Below, one piece after another: positions 8,688 through 18,135 of a stretch of DNA of 56,686 nucleotides (the first letter of the stretch is position 1; every line of letters begins with the position of its first letter). The stretch is from Acidobacteriota bacterium (GTDB lineage: Bacteria; Acidobacteriota; UBA6911; RPQK01; JAJDTT01), in the NCBI GenBank assembly GCA_028874215.1, contig JAPPLF010000100.1, positions 129,509 to 186,194 on the forward strand, given 5' to 3'. Below the pieces are notes generated by a model. The model was not told where the DNA came from. It saw only the letters and a list, made by a program, of their open reading frames with translations, and did no database searches. Position numbers and translations under genes: made by a program.

Positions 8688-9404
8688 ATGCTGGGAAATG
8701 CGTTCAAGGCCGAGTTTCTGGATTTCCGAAAAGGCATCCGGGTGGGGCACCTGGAGCCCCGGGCCCGCATCACGCAGATCCTGAAGCTGTCCCTGCAGCA
8801 GCTTTACGGGCAGGACTTCATCATCGACCGCTGGGGCCGCGGCGTCTACTGGCAATGGATCTGTTTCCTGCCGCGGGCCAACCGGCGCGCCAAGCCCATC
8901 TCGGGTGGCCGCAACTTCTCCAGCGCCAAGTTCTTCATCATGGTCGACCGGGAGGAGGAACTGTTCAAGACCGGGCTTCATGTGGAACGAGGGTTGATCC
9001 AGGCGCCGGACTCGCAGGAAGACTACCGGCTGCGGCCGGACTGGGACTGGCATCGGCTCCGGCAGGGTCTGGCGCCGAACGGATGGTGGGAACGGGAGGT
9101 CCGCCGACCCGTCGAAGAAGACGGTTTCCAGGTGACTCTGGGGTCGTTCGGAACCGGTCTCCAATCCTTCTCCGGACGCCTGCCTCCGGCATCGGACCTT
9201 CGAGAAATCATTGCGAAAGCGCCGCCGGACCAGTGGTTCGTATTCCAGTTGCACTATCCCATGACGCCGGAAGAGGTCGAAGGCTCGGCGGGACCCGACC
9301 TGGCGGCCGGCATGCTGGCCGTCTTCCGGGAGCTGACGCCGGTGATGAACCTCTGCCTTGAGGACGCCGTCACGTTGCGCGCGGCGCCCGGCCCGGTTAC
9401 TTGA
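8688..9404 (+). CDS. Conserved-looking hypothetical protein
   Basis: A 238-residue soluble protein rich in aromatic residues, with no signal peptide or membrane helix. Recognisable stretches include DRWGRGVYWQWICF (about 46-59) and a final acidic region; no family could be assigned. I chose the ATG at 8688, preceded by GGGAAGGGG, because upstream in-frame sequence overlaps the divergent SDR gene and reads like a shadow. The gene is convergent with the DUF3179 gene and their ends overlap by eight bases. Function unknown. Confidence 0.6.
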   Translation: MLGNAFKAEFLDFRKGIRVGHLEPRARITQILKLSLQQLYGQDFIIDRWGRGVYWQWICFLPRANRRAKPISGGRNFSSAKFFIMVDREEELFKTGLHVERGLIQAPDSQEDYRLRPDWDWHRLRQGLAPNGWWEREVRRPVEEDGFQVTLGSFGTGLQSFSGRLPPASDLREIIAKAPPDQWFVFQLHYPMTPEEVEGSAGPDLAAGMLAVFRELTPVMNLCLEDAVTLRAAPGPVT

Positions 9405-10815
9405 CCAGCCGGGTGTTGGGAAACTGGGCGCGCCAGCCGAACCAGAAGGCGCGGTGCGCGGCCAAGCGGATGAGTTTCTCGCCGTCCGGTCCCAGCAGGG
9501 CGGTCTCCGTCGCCTCCCACTGCCGTCCCGATTTGTCCCTGACCCTGGAATCCCGGTCCCACTTGGTGAACGTGACACCAGTGGCGTCGTAAACCCGGTT
9601 GGCCCCCGACTTGTCGGTGAGGATGACCAGCTCCTGCCCGGCCACCCGATCCTGGTGCACCCGGCGCTTGCGCAGGAACCGGGTGTCCCAGGCGACCGCC
9701 TCGCCGTCCATGAGCATGGCCAGGACCTGCTGCTTGTTCTTCAGGCGCTTGTCCTGAAAGGGGGTGGGGAACATGAGCCGGTCGGTGGCGAAATACTCCC
9801 GGTAGGCGACCCCCTCCCCGTAGTCCCGCCGATGGCCCGTGTCCAGCGACAGGACCTTTGTCTCCGGGTGCCGCCGCCGCCATTCCTTCCAGCGGGTGGT
9901 GACGATGGGCAGGCGTTTCAACTGCAGTTCCGAGCCCACCAGGGAGCCCATGACGGGAACCCCCTCCAGGGCCGACCAGAGGGTGTTGGTCTGGCGGTCG
10001 TACATCAGCTTGTTGGAACGGTAGAGGAAGCCGCTGGTCCCGAAGCTGAACTGTTGGTCTCCCACCTTCTGGTCGTAGAGGACGGCGGCGCCGCACAGGG
10101 TGCAGTAGGCGCAGGTGACGTCGATGCCACCGACACGGTCGTTGAAGAGTTCGTGCCAGGCCAAAATCCGCTTGGGATAGGCCTTGGCCTCGCCGTTCAG
10201 GTAGACGCCGAAGACGATGTGGTTGTTTTTCAGGTAGTCCGCCTCCGCGGCGGGAATCATCTTGGGATATTCCAACGGCGGAATGCCGTCCTTCTTCACG
10301 CCGCCCCAGACCACCTCGTCGAGACGAATCGTGCGCGGGGTTCCGGGGACGAAGTAGCGGGCGAAGCGTTTGTCCCTGAAGGAGTAGATAGTGGCCTTGA
10401 AAGTTGCGTATTCGGGATGTTCCTGCTCCTCCCGGCTCCAGATCCAGCGCCACCAGCGGTCGGTGTCCGCCGGCAGATTCTGACCCGTCCCTTTGCGCAG
10501 GAGCTTCAGGACGTTGTTGCCGCGGGCGTCACCGGGGGGTATCAGCATGAGAATCTCCACCAGCATGGGGGCGAATCCCGGATGCCAGTTGGCTTCCAGC
10601 TTGCGGGCGGCGGCCCGGTGCACCTTGCGGTCGGGGCTGGCCAGATCGCCGATGGCGGCGGTGGGGGAAGGGTCCTTGGTCTCGGCGGCTTGGGCCAAGC
10701 CGTCAGCAGGGACGCAGGCCAACAGGATCAGGATCGCCAGTGCCGGGATCCTCGTCCCGGTTCCAATTCGCCTTCCATTTCCGTCCCGCATTGATCCCTT
10801 TCGAAAAGTGGTCAT
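9397..10815 (-). CDS. DUF3179 domain-containing exported protein
   Basis: A 472-residue protein with an N-terminal hydrophobic segment (about residues 22-42) ending in a plausible signal cleavage site after GLAQA. The DUF3179 signature is clear: YPKRIL (213-218), a following HE pair, FNDRVGG, and CAYCTLCGAAVLYD (235-248) with three cysteines that could bind metal or haem-like ligand. The family is widespread in environmental bacteria and has no settled function. It is the last gene of the minus-strand envelope operon, seven bases after the upstream stop. ATG at 10791 has a better ribosome site (AAAGGGATCA) and would only trim eight residues. Confidence 0.85.
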   Translation of the reverse strand: MTTFRKGSMRDGNGRRIGTGTRIPALAILILLACVPADGLAQAAETKDPSPTAAIGDLASPDRKVHRAAARKLEANWHPGFAPMLVEILMLIPPGDARGNNVLKLLRKGTGQNLPADTDRWWRWIWSREEQEHPEYATFKATIYSFRDKRFARYFVPGTPRTIRLDEVVWGGVKKDGIPPLEYPKMIPAAEADYLKNNHIVFGVYLNGEAKAYPKRILAWHELFNDRVGGIDVTCAYCTLCGAAVLYDQKVGDQQFSFGTSGFLYRSNKLMYDRQTNTLWSALEGVPVMGSLVGSELQLKRLPIVTTRWKEWRRRHPETKVLSLDTGHRRDYGEGVAYREYFATDRLMFPTPFQDKRLKNKQQVLAMLMDGEAVAWDTRFLRKRRVHQDRVAGQELVILTDKSGANRVYDATGVTFTKWDRDSRVRDKSGRQWEATETALLGPDGEKLIRLAAHRAFWFGWRAQFPNTRLVK

Positions 10816-10822
10816 ACCCGGT

Positions 10823-11344
10823 TCAATACGAAACTTCCGTCCCCTCCCGCAGGACCCAGTAGAGTCGTCGCGCGGCCGGTTCCTCCATCTCCAGTTGCAG
10901 GACCGAGACCTCGCGCACCAGGGATTGAAACTGCGCCAGGATCAGGCGCAGCCGCCGTTGGGAGCGCTTCTGCCAGGTCAATCCGGTCAGATCCGGAGGT
11001 GCAACGAACAGGACCGATCCGTTCTCCAACTCCACGGCATAGGTGCCGGGCATGGTGTCGACGCCGCGGCGGGAGATCAGCGGAGCAGGTCTTCCCCGGG
11101 CAACCCGAATTTCCTCCACGGGACGGGGAGGGTCCAGCTTGGAAACCCGGGAGGAACGAACGGGGCCGGAGCCGCGGTTGGACCGCCGTATGGGAATCTC
11201 TTTGAGCACGAGTCCCCGTTGCACGATCCGCGCTGTGTCGACTGAGATTTCCACTCGCGGGCCGCTCTGTGCGGAGTAGAACCATGCGGCTGAAGACAGC
11301 CCCAGGAACAGGACCGTGGAGAGGAGCCGGTGCCGCCTCCCCAT
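10823..11344 (-). CDS. Single-TM envelope protein of unknown function
   Basis: A 173-residue protein with an N-terminal anchor (LLSTVLFLGLSSAAWFYSA, about residues 7-25) followed by a basic, proline-containing linker and a C-terminal soluble domain. The start ATG shares one base with the transpeptidase stop (TGATG), so the two are probably coupled. The operon position suggests an accessory to the L,D-transpeptidase or the lipoprotein. No family was recognised. Confidence 0.7.
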   Translation of the reverse strand: MGRRHRLLSTVLFLGLSSAAWFYSAQSGPRVEISVDTARIVQRGLVLKEIPIRRSNRGSGPVRSSRVSKLDPPRPVEEIRVARGRPAPLISRRGVDTMPGTYAVELENGSVLFVAPPDLTGLTWQKRSQRRLRLILAQFQSLVREVSVLQLEMEEPAARRLYWVLREGTEVSY

Positions 11345-11919
11345 CAGAAGATGAAAACCGGAGTCCCCAACGGAGCCAGGTCCACGAACTTGTTCAGGTC
11401 GGGTTCGGACAACCGGATGCATCCGTGGGTCACGTTCTGTCCCAGAAGCCGCGTGTAAAGAGTCCCGTGGATGTAGTAGCCGTCTCCGATTCCCATGGCG
11501 AAACTTCCCAATACGCCGTATTCCATCCGGTCGCCGTCCCGCTCGGGAAGGGGTTCGCCCTCTTCCACGTATGCCCAGTCCGGTTTGCGCCAGACCGGGA
11601 ATTCGGTCACGTACGTGATCTGGAATTCACCCCGGGGAGTCTCGAAGGTCCACTCCCGGTCGCCGGAGATCAGACGGTGTCCGCTTCCCGTCGCGCACAG
11701 GGCATCCAGGAGGACCCGCCGCCCGTGACGGACGTAGAGGCGGTTCTCCGCCGTGTCGATGAGAATAATGCGCCCCCGCGGCGGACGGACCTCGGGTTTG
11801 GCAGAATCCCGCGCCGCCGGGGCGGGGCTGGCGCCGTACGCTTCAAACCGGCTCTCGGGGCTGGAAAAGGCGGAAGCCCCCAGTATGACGGCGCCAAGCA
11901 GGAGAAGGGCTCGGGTCAG
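11344..11919 (-). CDS. L,D-transpeptidase (YkuD family), probable CTG start
   Basis: The C-terminal half carries the YkuD catalytic signature: IHGTLYTRLLG, then THGCIRLSEPDL, with the nucleophilic cysteine and the paired histidines. These enzymes form 3-3 peptidoglycan crosslinks or attach proteins to the wall in the periplasm. Coding sequence continues well upstream of the only standard in-frame start (GTG at 11610, giving just 88 residues). It runs through RIILIDTAENRLYVRHGRR, a normal YkuD N-terminal strand, to a good signal peptide (TRALLLLGAVILGASA). No ATG, GTG or TTG occurs in that stretch. A CTG at 11919 overlaps the upstream TGA stop as CTGA and has GAAGG about six bases upstream. 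The resulting protein is 191 residues, a normal family size. Confidence 0.8.
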   Translation of the reverse strand: MTRALLLLGAVILGASAFSSPESRFEAYGASPAPAARDSAKPEVRPPRGRIILIDTAENRLYVRHGRRVLLDALCATGSGHRLISGDREWTFETPRGEFQITYVTEFPVWRKPDWAYVEEGEPLPERDGDRMEYGVLGSFAMGIGDGYYIHGTLYTRLLGQNVTHGCIRLSEPDLNKFVDLAPLGTPVFIF

Positions 11920-12515
11920 CGTCGCCTTCTTTGCTGAATGGCCTGCTCAATCTCGGAGCTGACGCCGTCCGCCTTCCGCTTGACTGCGCCGAATTGATTC
12001 AAGGCGTCCATGTACTTGCCCGCATCGTAGGCCTGCTGTGCGCCAGCCAGCGTGGCCTCGGCCGAGGCCACGTCGGCCTCCAGGGCGGCCACGCTCTCGC
12101 GAGCTGCCTTGCCCCGCCGCGGCGCCTTGCGCAACATGCCCTGGGCGTTTTCGATGGCGGCCTGAGCCGCTTCGTTGGCCGCCTCCGACTGACCCTTGAC
12201 CTTGATCTTGTTCTCACCGGCCGCCGCGGTTGCGGCTTCAGCCTCGGAAGTGGCGCGGCTCAAGAGCTCCCTGGCCTGATCGTAGCTTCGGGTCAGGGCG
12301 AAGCTGTCATCCTGCACGGCGATCTCGGCTTCGGCCTCGTTCACCGTCGCCGACGCCTTGCCGATCTCATCCGGCGCATAGGTTTCGGCCTCCGCGGCCC
12401 GGGCCGCGTCCACAGCTTGGCGCGCCGCGTCGAGTTCCGACGCCGGCGGGCTGTCGCAACCCGTGAGAAGCACCAGCAATGCGGCGCAAGACGAGAACAG
12501 GAGAACTCTTCTCAT
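11916..12515 (-). CDS. DUF4398-type coiled-coil lipoprotein
   Basis: A 199-residue lipoprotein with a short signal peptide ending in the lipobox LLTGC (cysteine near residue 20). The mature part is alanine- and glutamate-rich and helical. The SELDAARQAVDAARAAEAETYAPDEIGKA segment matches the DUF4398 repeat, and the C-terminus (residues about 110-199) is probably coiled coil. Such proteins sit in the periplasm on the outer or inner membrane and often accompany OmpA-like or cell-wall enzymes. An AGGAGG ribosome site fixes the ATG at 12515. It is the first gene of the four-gene envelope operon. Confidence 0.8.
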   Translation of the reverse strand: MRRVLLFSSCAALLVLLTGCDSPPASELDAARQAVDAARAAEAETYAPDEIGKASATVNEAEAEIAVQDDSFALTRSYDQARELLSRATSEAEAATAAAGENKIKVKGQSEAANEAAQAAIENAQGMLRKAPRRGKAARESVAALEADVASAEATLAGAQQAYDAGKYMDALNQFGAVKRKADGVSSEIEQAIQQRRRR

Positions 12516-12673
12516 GTGACCTCCTTCAGACCTTCCCGAGTCTGTTCGTGAGAATGGAACATACGCATTGGCCAATAATTGGTCCATGTTAGCATGTTTG
12601 CCTCCGGTCCAGGAACCGGGGAGTTCTTCGTGATTTCCGGAGCTTGGCCGGAATCGGCCGGAGCAGTCGTTCC

Positions 12674-13876
12674 ATGACCCAGCGACTCTATCACCAGGAT
12701 TCTTATCTCAAGGACTTCCGCGCGCGAGTCACCGGTGTGGACCGCTGGAAGGGGAATCCGGCCGTAGTGCTGGACCGGAGCTGCTTCTATCCCGCCTCAG
12801 GAGGGCAGCCGTCGGACCGGGGCCTCTTGGAGGGGTTGCCGGTAGTGGGTCTGGCGGACTCAGGCGGCCGGCTGCTGCACCTGCTGGAGCAGGAGGGCCT
12901 GGCGGAAGGTCAGGTGGTGGATGGCAGGCTCGACTGGGAGCGGCGCTTCGACCACATGCAGCAGCACACCGGCCAGCACATACTGTCGCAGGCCTTTATC
13001 CGGGTCTTGGATTGGGACACCGTCTCTTTCCACCTCGGCCGGGAGCTGTGCACCATCGATCTGACGGGAGATGCGCTGACCCCGGAGCTGATCTACGAGG
13101 TGGAAGACGCGGCCAACCGGATCATCGTCGAGTGCCGGCCCATCCGGGTCCACCTGGTCGACGCCGGCCGCCAGAGCGAGTTTCCCCTTCGAAAGCCGTC
13201 CGGGCGGAAGGGTACGCTGCGGATCGTAGAGGTCTCGGACTTCGATTTTTCCGCCTGCGGGGGAACCCATTGCCGCTCGGCGGGGGAAGTGGGCCTCATC
13301 AAGATCCGGCGCTGGGAGCGGGCCAAGAAGCGGGTCCGGGTCGAGTTCTACTGCGGATGGAGAGCGCTCCGGGACTACCGCTGGAAGAACCGGGCCGTCT
13401 ATCGGCTCTCCCGCCTCTATTCCCGTCCCGACCGGGAAGTGGTGGAGGCCGCCATGGAGCGTTTGGAGCGGGAAGAAGGGCTGCGCAAAAAGTTGGCGGA
13501 GGTGCAGGACCGTTACCTGGATTCGGAGGCGGCCCGGCTGCTGGGCGGTGCAGCGGAGGTGGAGGGCATTCGAGTGGTCCGGCGCGTGCTGGCCGGGATG
13601 GACATGAAGGCCGCGCGGGAACTGGGCCGTAAACTGGTCCAGGACGGAGAAAAGCGGTTGGCGCTGTTGGGACTGGAAGGCGAATCTCCGGCTCTGGTCT
13701 TCGCCCGTTCGGAGGACCTGCCCTGGCACATGGGCAACTGGATCCGGAAGGCCGCCCCTCTCATCGCCGGCCGGGGAGGGGGCAGTCCCCGCCATGCGCA
13801 GGCCCGCGGGTCGCGGCCTGAAGGTTTGGCGGAGGCTCTCGACGCCGCCATGAAACGGATCGAGGAGGTCGATTGA
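12674..13876 (+). CDS. Alanyl-tRNA editing protein (AlaX-L type)
   Basis: A 400-residue freestanding homologue of the AlaRS editing domain that removes serine or glycine from mischarged tRNA-Ala. The zinc site is intact: HMQQHTGQH (94-102) and CGGTHC (195-200). The C-terminal part after about residue 230 resembles a DHHA1-type domain, including the glycine-rich AGRGGGSPRHAQA end. Length fits the long AlaX subclass. It heads a plus-strand operon of glycan-related genes and is followed by a TGATG junction. Its link to those genes is not obvious. Confidence 0.88.
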   Translation: MTQRLYHQDSYLKDFRARVTGVDRWKGNPAVVLDRSCFYPASGGQPSDRGLLEGLPVVGLADSGGRLLHLLEQEGLAEGQVVDGRLDWERRFDHMQQHTGQHILSQAFIRVLDWDTVSFHLGRELCTIDLTGDALTPELIYEVEDAANRIIVECRPIRVHLVDAGRQSEFPLRKPSGRKGTLRIVEVSDFDFSACGGTHCRSAGEVGLIKIRRWERAKKRVRVEFYCGWRALRDYRWKNRAVYRLSRLYSRPDREVVEAAMERLEREEGLRKKLAEVQDRYLDSEAARLLGGAAEVEGIRVVRRVLAGMDMKAARELGRKLVQDGEKRLALLGLEGESPALVFARSEDLPWHMGNWIRKAAPLIAGRGGGSPRHAQARGSRPEGLAEALDAAMKRIEEVD

Positions 13877-15390
13877 TGCTTCGACTGCGTCTTTCCGCCG
13901 GACTGATTCTCCCGGGACTGCTCTGGGCTTGCACACAGCCCGTTCCCGTAGTTCCTCCGGTTCTGGAAATCGGCCACGAGACCCAGGTCTTGGTGGACAA
14001 CTTCGTTCTGGAGAGAACCGAGGCCCTCGAGCGACGGCTCAATCCACTGGAAAAGCATGCGGCCAACCCGGTGTTGAGTCCTCAGCGGCCCTGGGAAGGA
14101 CGGTCCACCTTGCCGGCCACCGTCCTTTTCGATGACGCGGACCGGCGCTTCAAGATGTGGTACCGGTGCCGGGACGAGCTTTCGAGTCCCCGCCGCGGAA
14201 CCGACCGCTGGGCCTACGCCGTTTCCCGCGACGGCATCGCATGGGAGAAGCCCGACCTGGGACTGGCCTCCTTCGCCGGGTCCCGCCGCAACAACCTGAT
14301 TCCCTATCCCGTCAGCCGGGTGCTGCTGGACGCCAATGAGACCGATCCCGGGCGCCGTTTCAAGGCCTTGGGACACGGCAGAATCGAAGAGAAAGGACGA
14401 GCCGGCCTACTGGTGGGATTTTCTCCCGACGGCCTTCGGTGGAGTCTTCAGCCGTCGAGTCCGCTCCTCTCCCAGACCCGGGGCCAGGGGACTCACGATG
14501 GAATTGGGGACACTCATACTCTATTGGGGTGGGACGAACGATGGGACAGGTACGTGGCCTTCATGCGGCCCAGCGACCGATTCTCGGACATCGGGCTCTC
14601 ACACAGCACCGACTTCGTCGACTGGCGAATCCCCACTCCGGTGCTCACGCCGGATCCGAGCGATCCACCCGGGACCCAGTTCTACAAAATGGCTGTGTTC
14701 CGGGATCGGGGCGTCTACTGGGGTCTTCTCTCCGTCTATCATCCCGATTCCCTCATGATCGACGTCCAGTTGGCCTTCAGCCGCGACGGGGTCGGCTGGC
14801 GGCGCGCGGGGAGGCGGCATCCCATTCTCACGTACGGGCTTCCGGACCGGTTCGACTCCCATCAGGTGAGGGCGCTCACGCCGCTTCTGGTGGGCGACGA
14901 GATCCGGGTCTATTACGCGGCCGGGAACCGTCCGCATGTCCTCACATCGCAGGATGCGACGCTCCTGACCCATGCGGTGGAGGCCGTCCCGGAGACCGCG
15001 GCCGAACAGGGCTGGCTCCGGAACGGGACCGGATTCGGGGCCCTGGCCCGATGCCGCCGGGACGGATTCGTCTCCCTGGACAGCGGTTCCTCGCTCGGGT
15101 CCCTGCTGACCCGTCCGTTCACCTTCCGCGGAGGTCGCGTTCTGATCAACGCGGACGCCACTCGAGGAGAATTCTGGGTGGAGATCCTGGATCCTGAGGG
15201 GCGGCCGCTGGAGGGTTTCGGCGAGGCGGACGCGGTCCGGATTCGTGGAAATTCCACTCGTCACACGGCCGAGTGGAAAGGGGGCCGGGATCTCTCCTCC
15301 CTGAAGGGCCGGGCCGTCCGGCTCCGGATCTACGCCACCAATTCCAAGCTCTATTCCTTCACCTGCGCCGAAGCCGGGAGTTCGAAATGA
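13876..15390 (+). CDS. Beta-propeller lipoprotein, glycoside-hydrolase-like
   Basis: A 504-residue protein with a signal peptide ending in LLWAC, so probably a lipoprotein. The mature region has repeated blades with motifs such as RFKMWYRC, WAYAVSRDGIAWEKP, LLVGFSPDGLRW and LAFSRDGVGWRRA, each a strand-turn-strand followed by DGxxW. This is typical of five-bladed beta-propeller glycosidase-like proteins (GH32/43/68 clan shape). The catalytic triad was not placed. The ATG overlaps the AlaX stop, and the stop overlaps the next start (ATGA). A role in extracellular glycan binding or cleavage is inferred. Confidence 0.7.
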   Translation: MLRLRLSAGLILPGLLWACTQPVPVVPPVLEIGHETQVLVDNFVLERTEALERRLNPLEKHAANPVLSPQRPWEGRSTLPATVLFDDADRRFKMWYRCRDELSSPRRGTDRWAYAVSRDGIAWEKPDLGLASFAGSRRNNLIPYPVSRVLLDANETDPGRRFKALGHGRIEEKGRAGLLVGFSPDGLRWSLQPSSPLLSQTRGQGTHDGIGDTHTLLGWDERWDRYVAFMRPSDRFSDIGLSHSTDFVDWRIPTPVLTPDPSDPPGTQFYKMAVFRDRGVYWGLLSVYHPDSLMIDVQLAFSRDGVGWRRAGRRHPILTYGLPDRFDSHQVRALTPLLVGDEIRVYYAAGNRPHVLTSQDATLLTHAVEAVPETAAEQGWLRNGTGFGALARCRRDGFVSLDSGSSLGSLLTRPFTFRGGRVLINADATRGEFWVEILDPEGRPLEGFGEADAVRIRGNSTRHTAEWKGGRDLSSLKGRAVRLRIYATNSKLYSFTCAEAGSSK

Positions 15391-17138
15391 GACGTTTCCT
15401 TCTGCTTTACGTCCCGGGCGCGCTCCTTCTCGCCTCCTGCGGCGAGGCTCCAACCGCCACCACCGGAAGCGCCACGCCCCTGGGCCTGGGCGCCCTGAGC
15501 CTCAACGGCGAGATCCACCCCAAGGGGATCTACACCACCTGGCATTTCGAGTACGGACCCACTCCGTCGTTCGGGTTCAGGACCCGGGAACGACCGCTGC
15601 CGCCCCGTCTGGCGGCCCATTACCGGGAGACCTGGGATGAGGGTGCCGGAGCCTGGGATAGCTGGGCTCAGGAGCATATTCATCATCCGGAGGGAGGGGC
15701 CTCCGGGGGGTATATCGAATGGCGGCAGCCGGCGACCAACAACGATTTCAACCACATGGCCGCCGACGTTCTGCACCTGGTCAAATATCTCCGGACCGGC
15801 CTGCTGGCCCAGTGGCGGCAGGAGGGAAACACGGTTCTGGGGGGGGCGGACCCCGATCTGCGGGACGCCCGAGTCTCCATCTGGGTCCGGGGAGACGGTT
15901 GGGACCCCCGGGGATCGGAGTTGATCTGGTGGCTTCAGAGCCAGAGCAATTCCTGGTGGGGAAACCAGGTCGGATGGCGCCGCGCCAACTGGGCCTACAG
16001 CGGCGTCAGCCTCACCGGTCAGCTCCTGGACGGGAACTGGCACCAGGTCGCCTACCGTCTCGAGAACGACACCGAGAAGTGGACCTACGGCGGAAAGAAC
16101 ATCGGTCAGGGCCGGGCCTCGGAGCGCTACGAATACTGGTCCATCGACCAGGCCCTGGGGCACAACAACAACAACTTCTTTCACCTGCTGGCGTTCGTGG
16201 ATCCCCAGAATCCTCCCGTGGGCGCCCTCCATTTCGACGAGTTCGAGCTGACCTACCGCAACGAGTCCCTCCTCTTGGACAGCAACGGCGGCCGCTTGAT
16301 TCGTTGGCCGCAAGGCGGCCACGGCGATCCCGCGAACCTGACGGACGGGTGGCGGCACGGGGAAGGGAAGACCTGGCGCAGCGCGGAGGGTCCGTCCGCA
16401 CCGCTGGACTTCGTCTACGGTTTCCAGGATCCGGTGACCGTCGAGACGATTCAGGCGCACCAGAATCCCGAGTGGCCCAGCCGGGAACTTGAGATCTCGG
16501 TGTCCACCGACGGAGAGGCGTTCACGCCCGTCTGCCGGATGACACTGCCCGAAAAGGGGCATCCCAACGACAATTTCGCCCTCGACACCAAGACCGGGCT
16601 GTCGGTCGAGGCCTCCTTTCTGAAGGTCCGCGTGCTGTCGGGTTACGGTTCCCGGCGCTGGGGCCTGGGGGAGATCGAGGTCTTCGGCAGCGGCGCCAGG
16701 ATGCTTCCCGACGACGACGTCTACAACGTGAACCAGGATGTCTGGGACCTGCGGCCGGGCGACACCATTTACTACCGGCTGGTGGCCACTGGCGATGAAG
16801 GCGTGACGCGCGGCGAAACCAGAAGTTTCGTCCTCTCCCCGGACCGCCGCCCCCACCTGCGAGCGCTGGAGCCTCTTCGCCTGACCGGGACCACCGCCCG
16901 ACTGCAGGGAAGGCTCTCCCCCATGGGCATGGTCACCTACTATCACTTCGAATACGGCGCCGATTCCGGTTGGGGGATGAAAACCCCGTTGGCCTACGCC
17001 GGCGCCGAAATCACCCCCCGCTCCGTTTTCGCCGATCTGGACGGCCTGGAGCCGGCGACCCGCTACCACTATCGTCTGGTGGGCATCAACGGCGACGCCG
17101 TGGCCCGGAGCGAGACCCGGTCGTTTCTGACGCCATGA
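15387..17138 (+). CDS. Lipoprotein with FN3-like and discoidin-like domains
   Basis: A 583-residue lipoprotein (LLASC lipobox). It opens with a fibronectin-III-like module carrying the motif YTTWHFEYGPT and closes with a second one (VTYYHFEYGAD...RYHYRLVGINGDA). Between them lie a beta-sandwich region and, around residues 330-440, a probable F5/8 discoidin domain ending SRRWGLGEIEVFG. Such architecture suggests a surface carbohydrate-binding protein without its own active site. ATGA overlap with the upstream propeller gene suggests both act on the same ligand. Confidence 0.7.
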   Translation: MRRFLLLYVPGALLLASCGEAPTATTGSATPLGLGALSLNGEIHPKGIYTTWHFEYGPTPSFGFRTRERPLPPRLAAHYRETWDEGAGAWDSWAQEHIHHPEGGASGGYIEWRQPATNNDFNHMAADVLHLVKYLRTGLLAQWRQEGNTVLGGADPDLRDARVSIWVRGDGWDPRGSELIWWLQSQSNSWWGNQVGWRRANWAYSGVSLTGQLLDGNWHQVAYRLENDTEKWTYGGKNIGQGRASERYEYWSIDQALGHNNNNFFHLLAFVDPQNPPVGALHFDEFELTYRNESLLLDSNGGRLIRWPQGGHGDPANLTDGWRHGEGKTWRSAEGPSAPLDFVYGFQDPVTVETIQAHQNPEWPSRELEISVSTDGEAFTPVCRMTLPEKGHPNDNFALDTKTGLSVEASFLKVRVLSGYGSRRWGLGEIEVFGSGARMLPDDDVYNVNQDVWDLRPGDTIYYRLVATGDEGVTRGETRSFVLSPDRRPHLRALEPLRLTGTTARLQGRLSPMGMVTYYHFEYGADSGWGMKTPLAYAGAEITPRSVFADLDGLEPATRYHYRLVGINGDAVARSETRSFLTP

Positions 17139-17157
17139 CGGGAAAGGGCCGGGGAAC

Positions 17158-18135
17158 ATGACTTGTGAGAATCTGCGTTCCGACTTTCCGGCCCGGTTCC
17201 TGGAGGCCCGGCGACGCTTGGCGAAGGTGGCCCGGGTGACTCCGCTGGTGCAGTCCAAGCTCGATCCCGGGCTCCACTTCAAGGCCGAGAACCTGCAGGT
17301 GACCGGCTCCTTCAAGATCCGGGCCGCCTACAACCAGATGGTCCAACTGGACCAGGAACAGCGGGAACGGGGCATCGTCACCTCCAGCTCCGGGAACTTC
17401 GCCCAGGCGGTGGCCTACGCCGCCAAGATGCTGGGTCTCTCGGCCAAGATCGTGATGATGGAGAGTTCCAGCCCTCTCAAGGTGGCGGGTACTCGCCGTT
17501 GGGGTGGAGAGGTGGTGTTCTGCGAGAGCCGCTTCGAGGCCCGGGACCGCACCGTCCGGCAGATCCGGGAGGAGGAGAACCGAAGCACGGTCCATCCTTA
17601 CGACCACGCCGCCGCGGTGGCCGGAAACGGCACCGCCGGACTGGAGATACTGGAGCAACTGGACCAGGTGGAGAACGTCGTGGTTCCCATCAGCGGGGGA
17701 GGACTCATCAGCGGAATCGCCATGGCCGTCAAGGAACGGAAACCCGCGGTCAAGGTGTGGGGGATTCAACCCCGGGGCTCCAACGCCACGTACCTCTCCT
17801 TTCGGAAGAAGGAACCGGTGGCCCTGGACCAGGCCGAAACCGTGGCGGACGGCCTCACCGTCACCCGGCCCGGAAGCCTGACCTTCCCCCTGATTCTCCG
17901 CTACGTGGACGAAGTGGAGATAGTGGAGGAAGACTCGATCCTATACAGTGTGGGCCACCTCATGGGAGAGGAGAAACTGGTGGTGGAACCCTCCGGCGCC
18001 GTTCCCCTGGCGGCGGTTCTGGAAGGCAAGGTTCCCCCGAGAAATACGGTCCTGGTTTTGAGCGGGGGAAACATGGGGCAGGAGATCATGAACCGGTCTC
18101 TCGGCCTTTTCTCGGATGGAAGGAGTCCAAAATGA
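17158..18135 (+). CDS. PLP-dependent threonine/serine dehydratase-like enzyme
   Basis: A 325-residue fold-type II PLP enzyme. Features are SFKIR with the Schiff-base lysine (K53), SSGNFAQAV for phosphate and substrate binding, the PLP-phosphate loop SGGGLISGIA, and a late SGGNMG. It matches catabolic threonine dehydratases and serine racemases, and no C-terminal ACT regulatory domain is present. Deamination of threonine or serine to a 2-oxo acid is likely; a racemase or a beta-hydroxy amino acid specific enzyme is also possible. It overlaps the sialidase gene by four bases. Confidence 0.85.
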   Translation: MTCENLRSDFPARFLEARRRLAKVARVTPLVQSKLDPGLHFKAENLQVTGSFKIRAAYNQMVQLDQEQRERGIVTSSSGNFAQAVAYAAKMLGLSAKIVMMESSSPLKVAGTRRWGGEVVFCESRFEARDRTVRQIREEENRSTVHPYDHAAAVAGNGTAGLEILEQLDQVENVVVPISGGGLISGIAMAVKERKPAVKVWGIQPRGSNATYLSFRKKEPVALDQAETVADGLTVTRPGSLTFPLILRYVDEVEIVEEDSILYSVGHLMGEEKLVVEPSGAVPLAAVLEGKVPPRNTVLVLSGGNMGQEIMNRSLGLFSDGRSPK

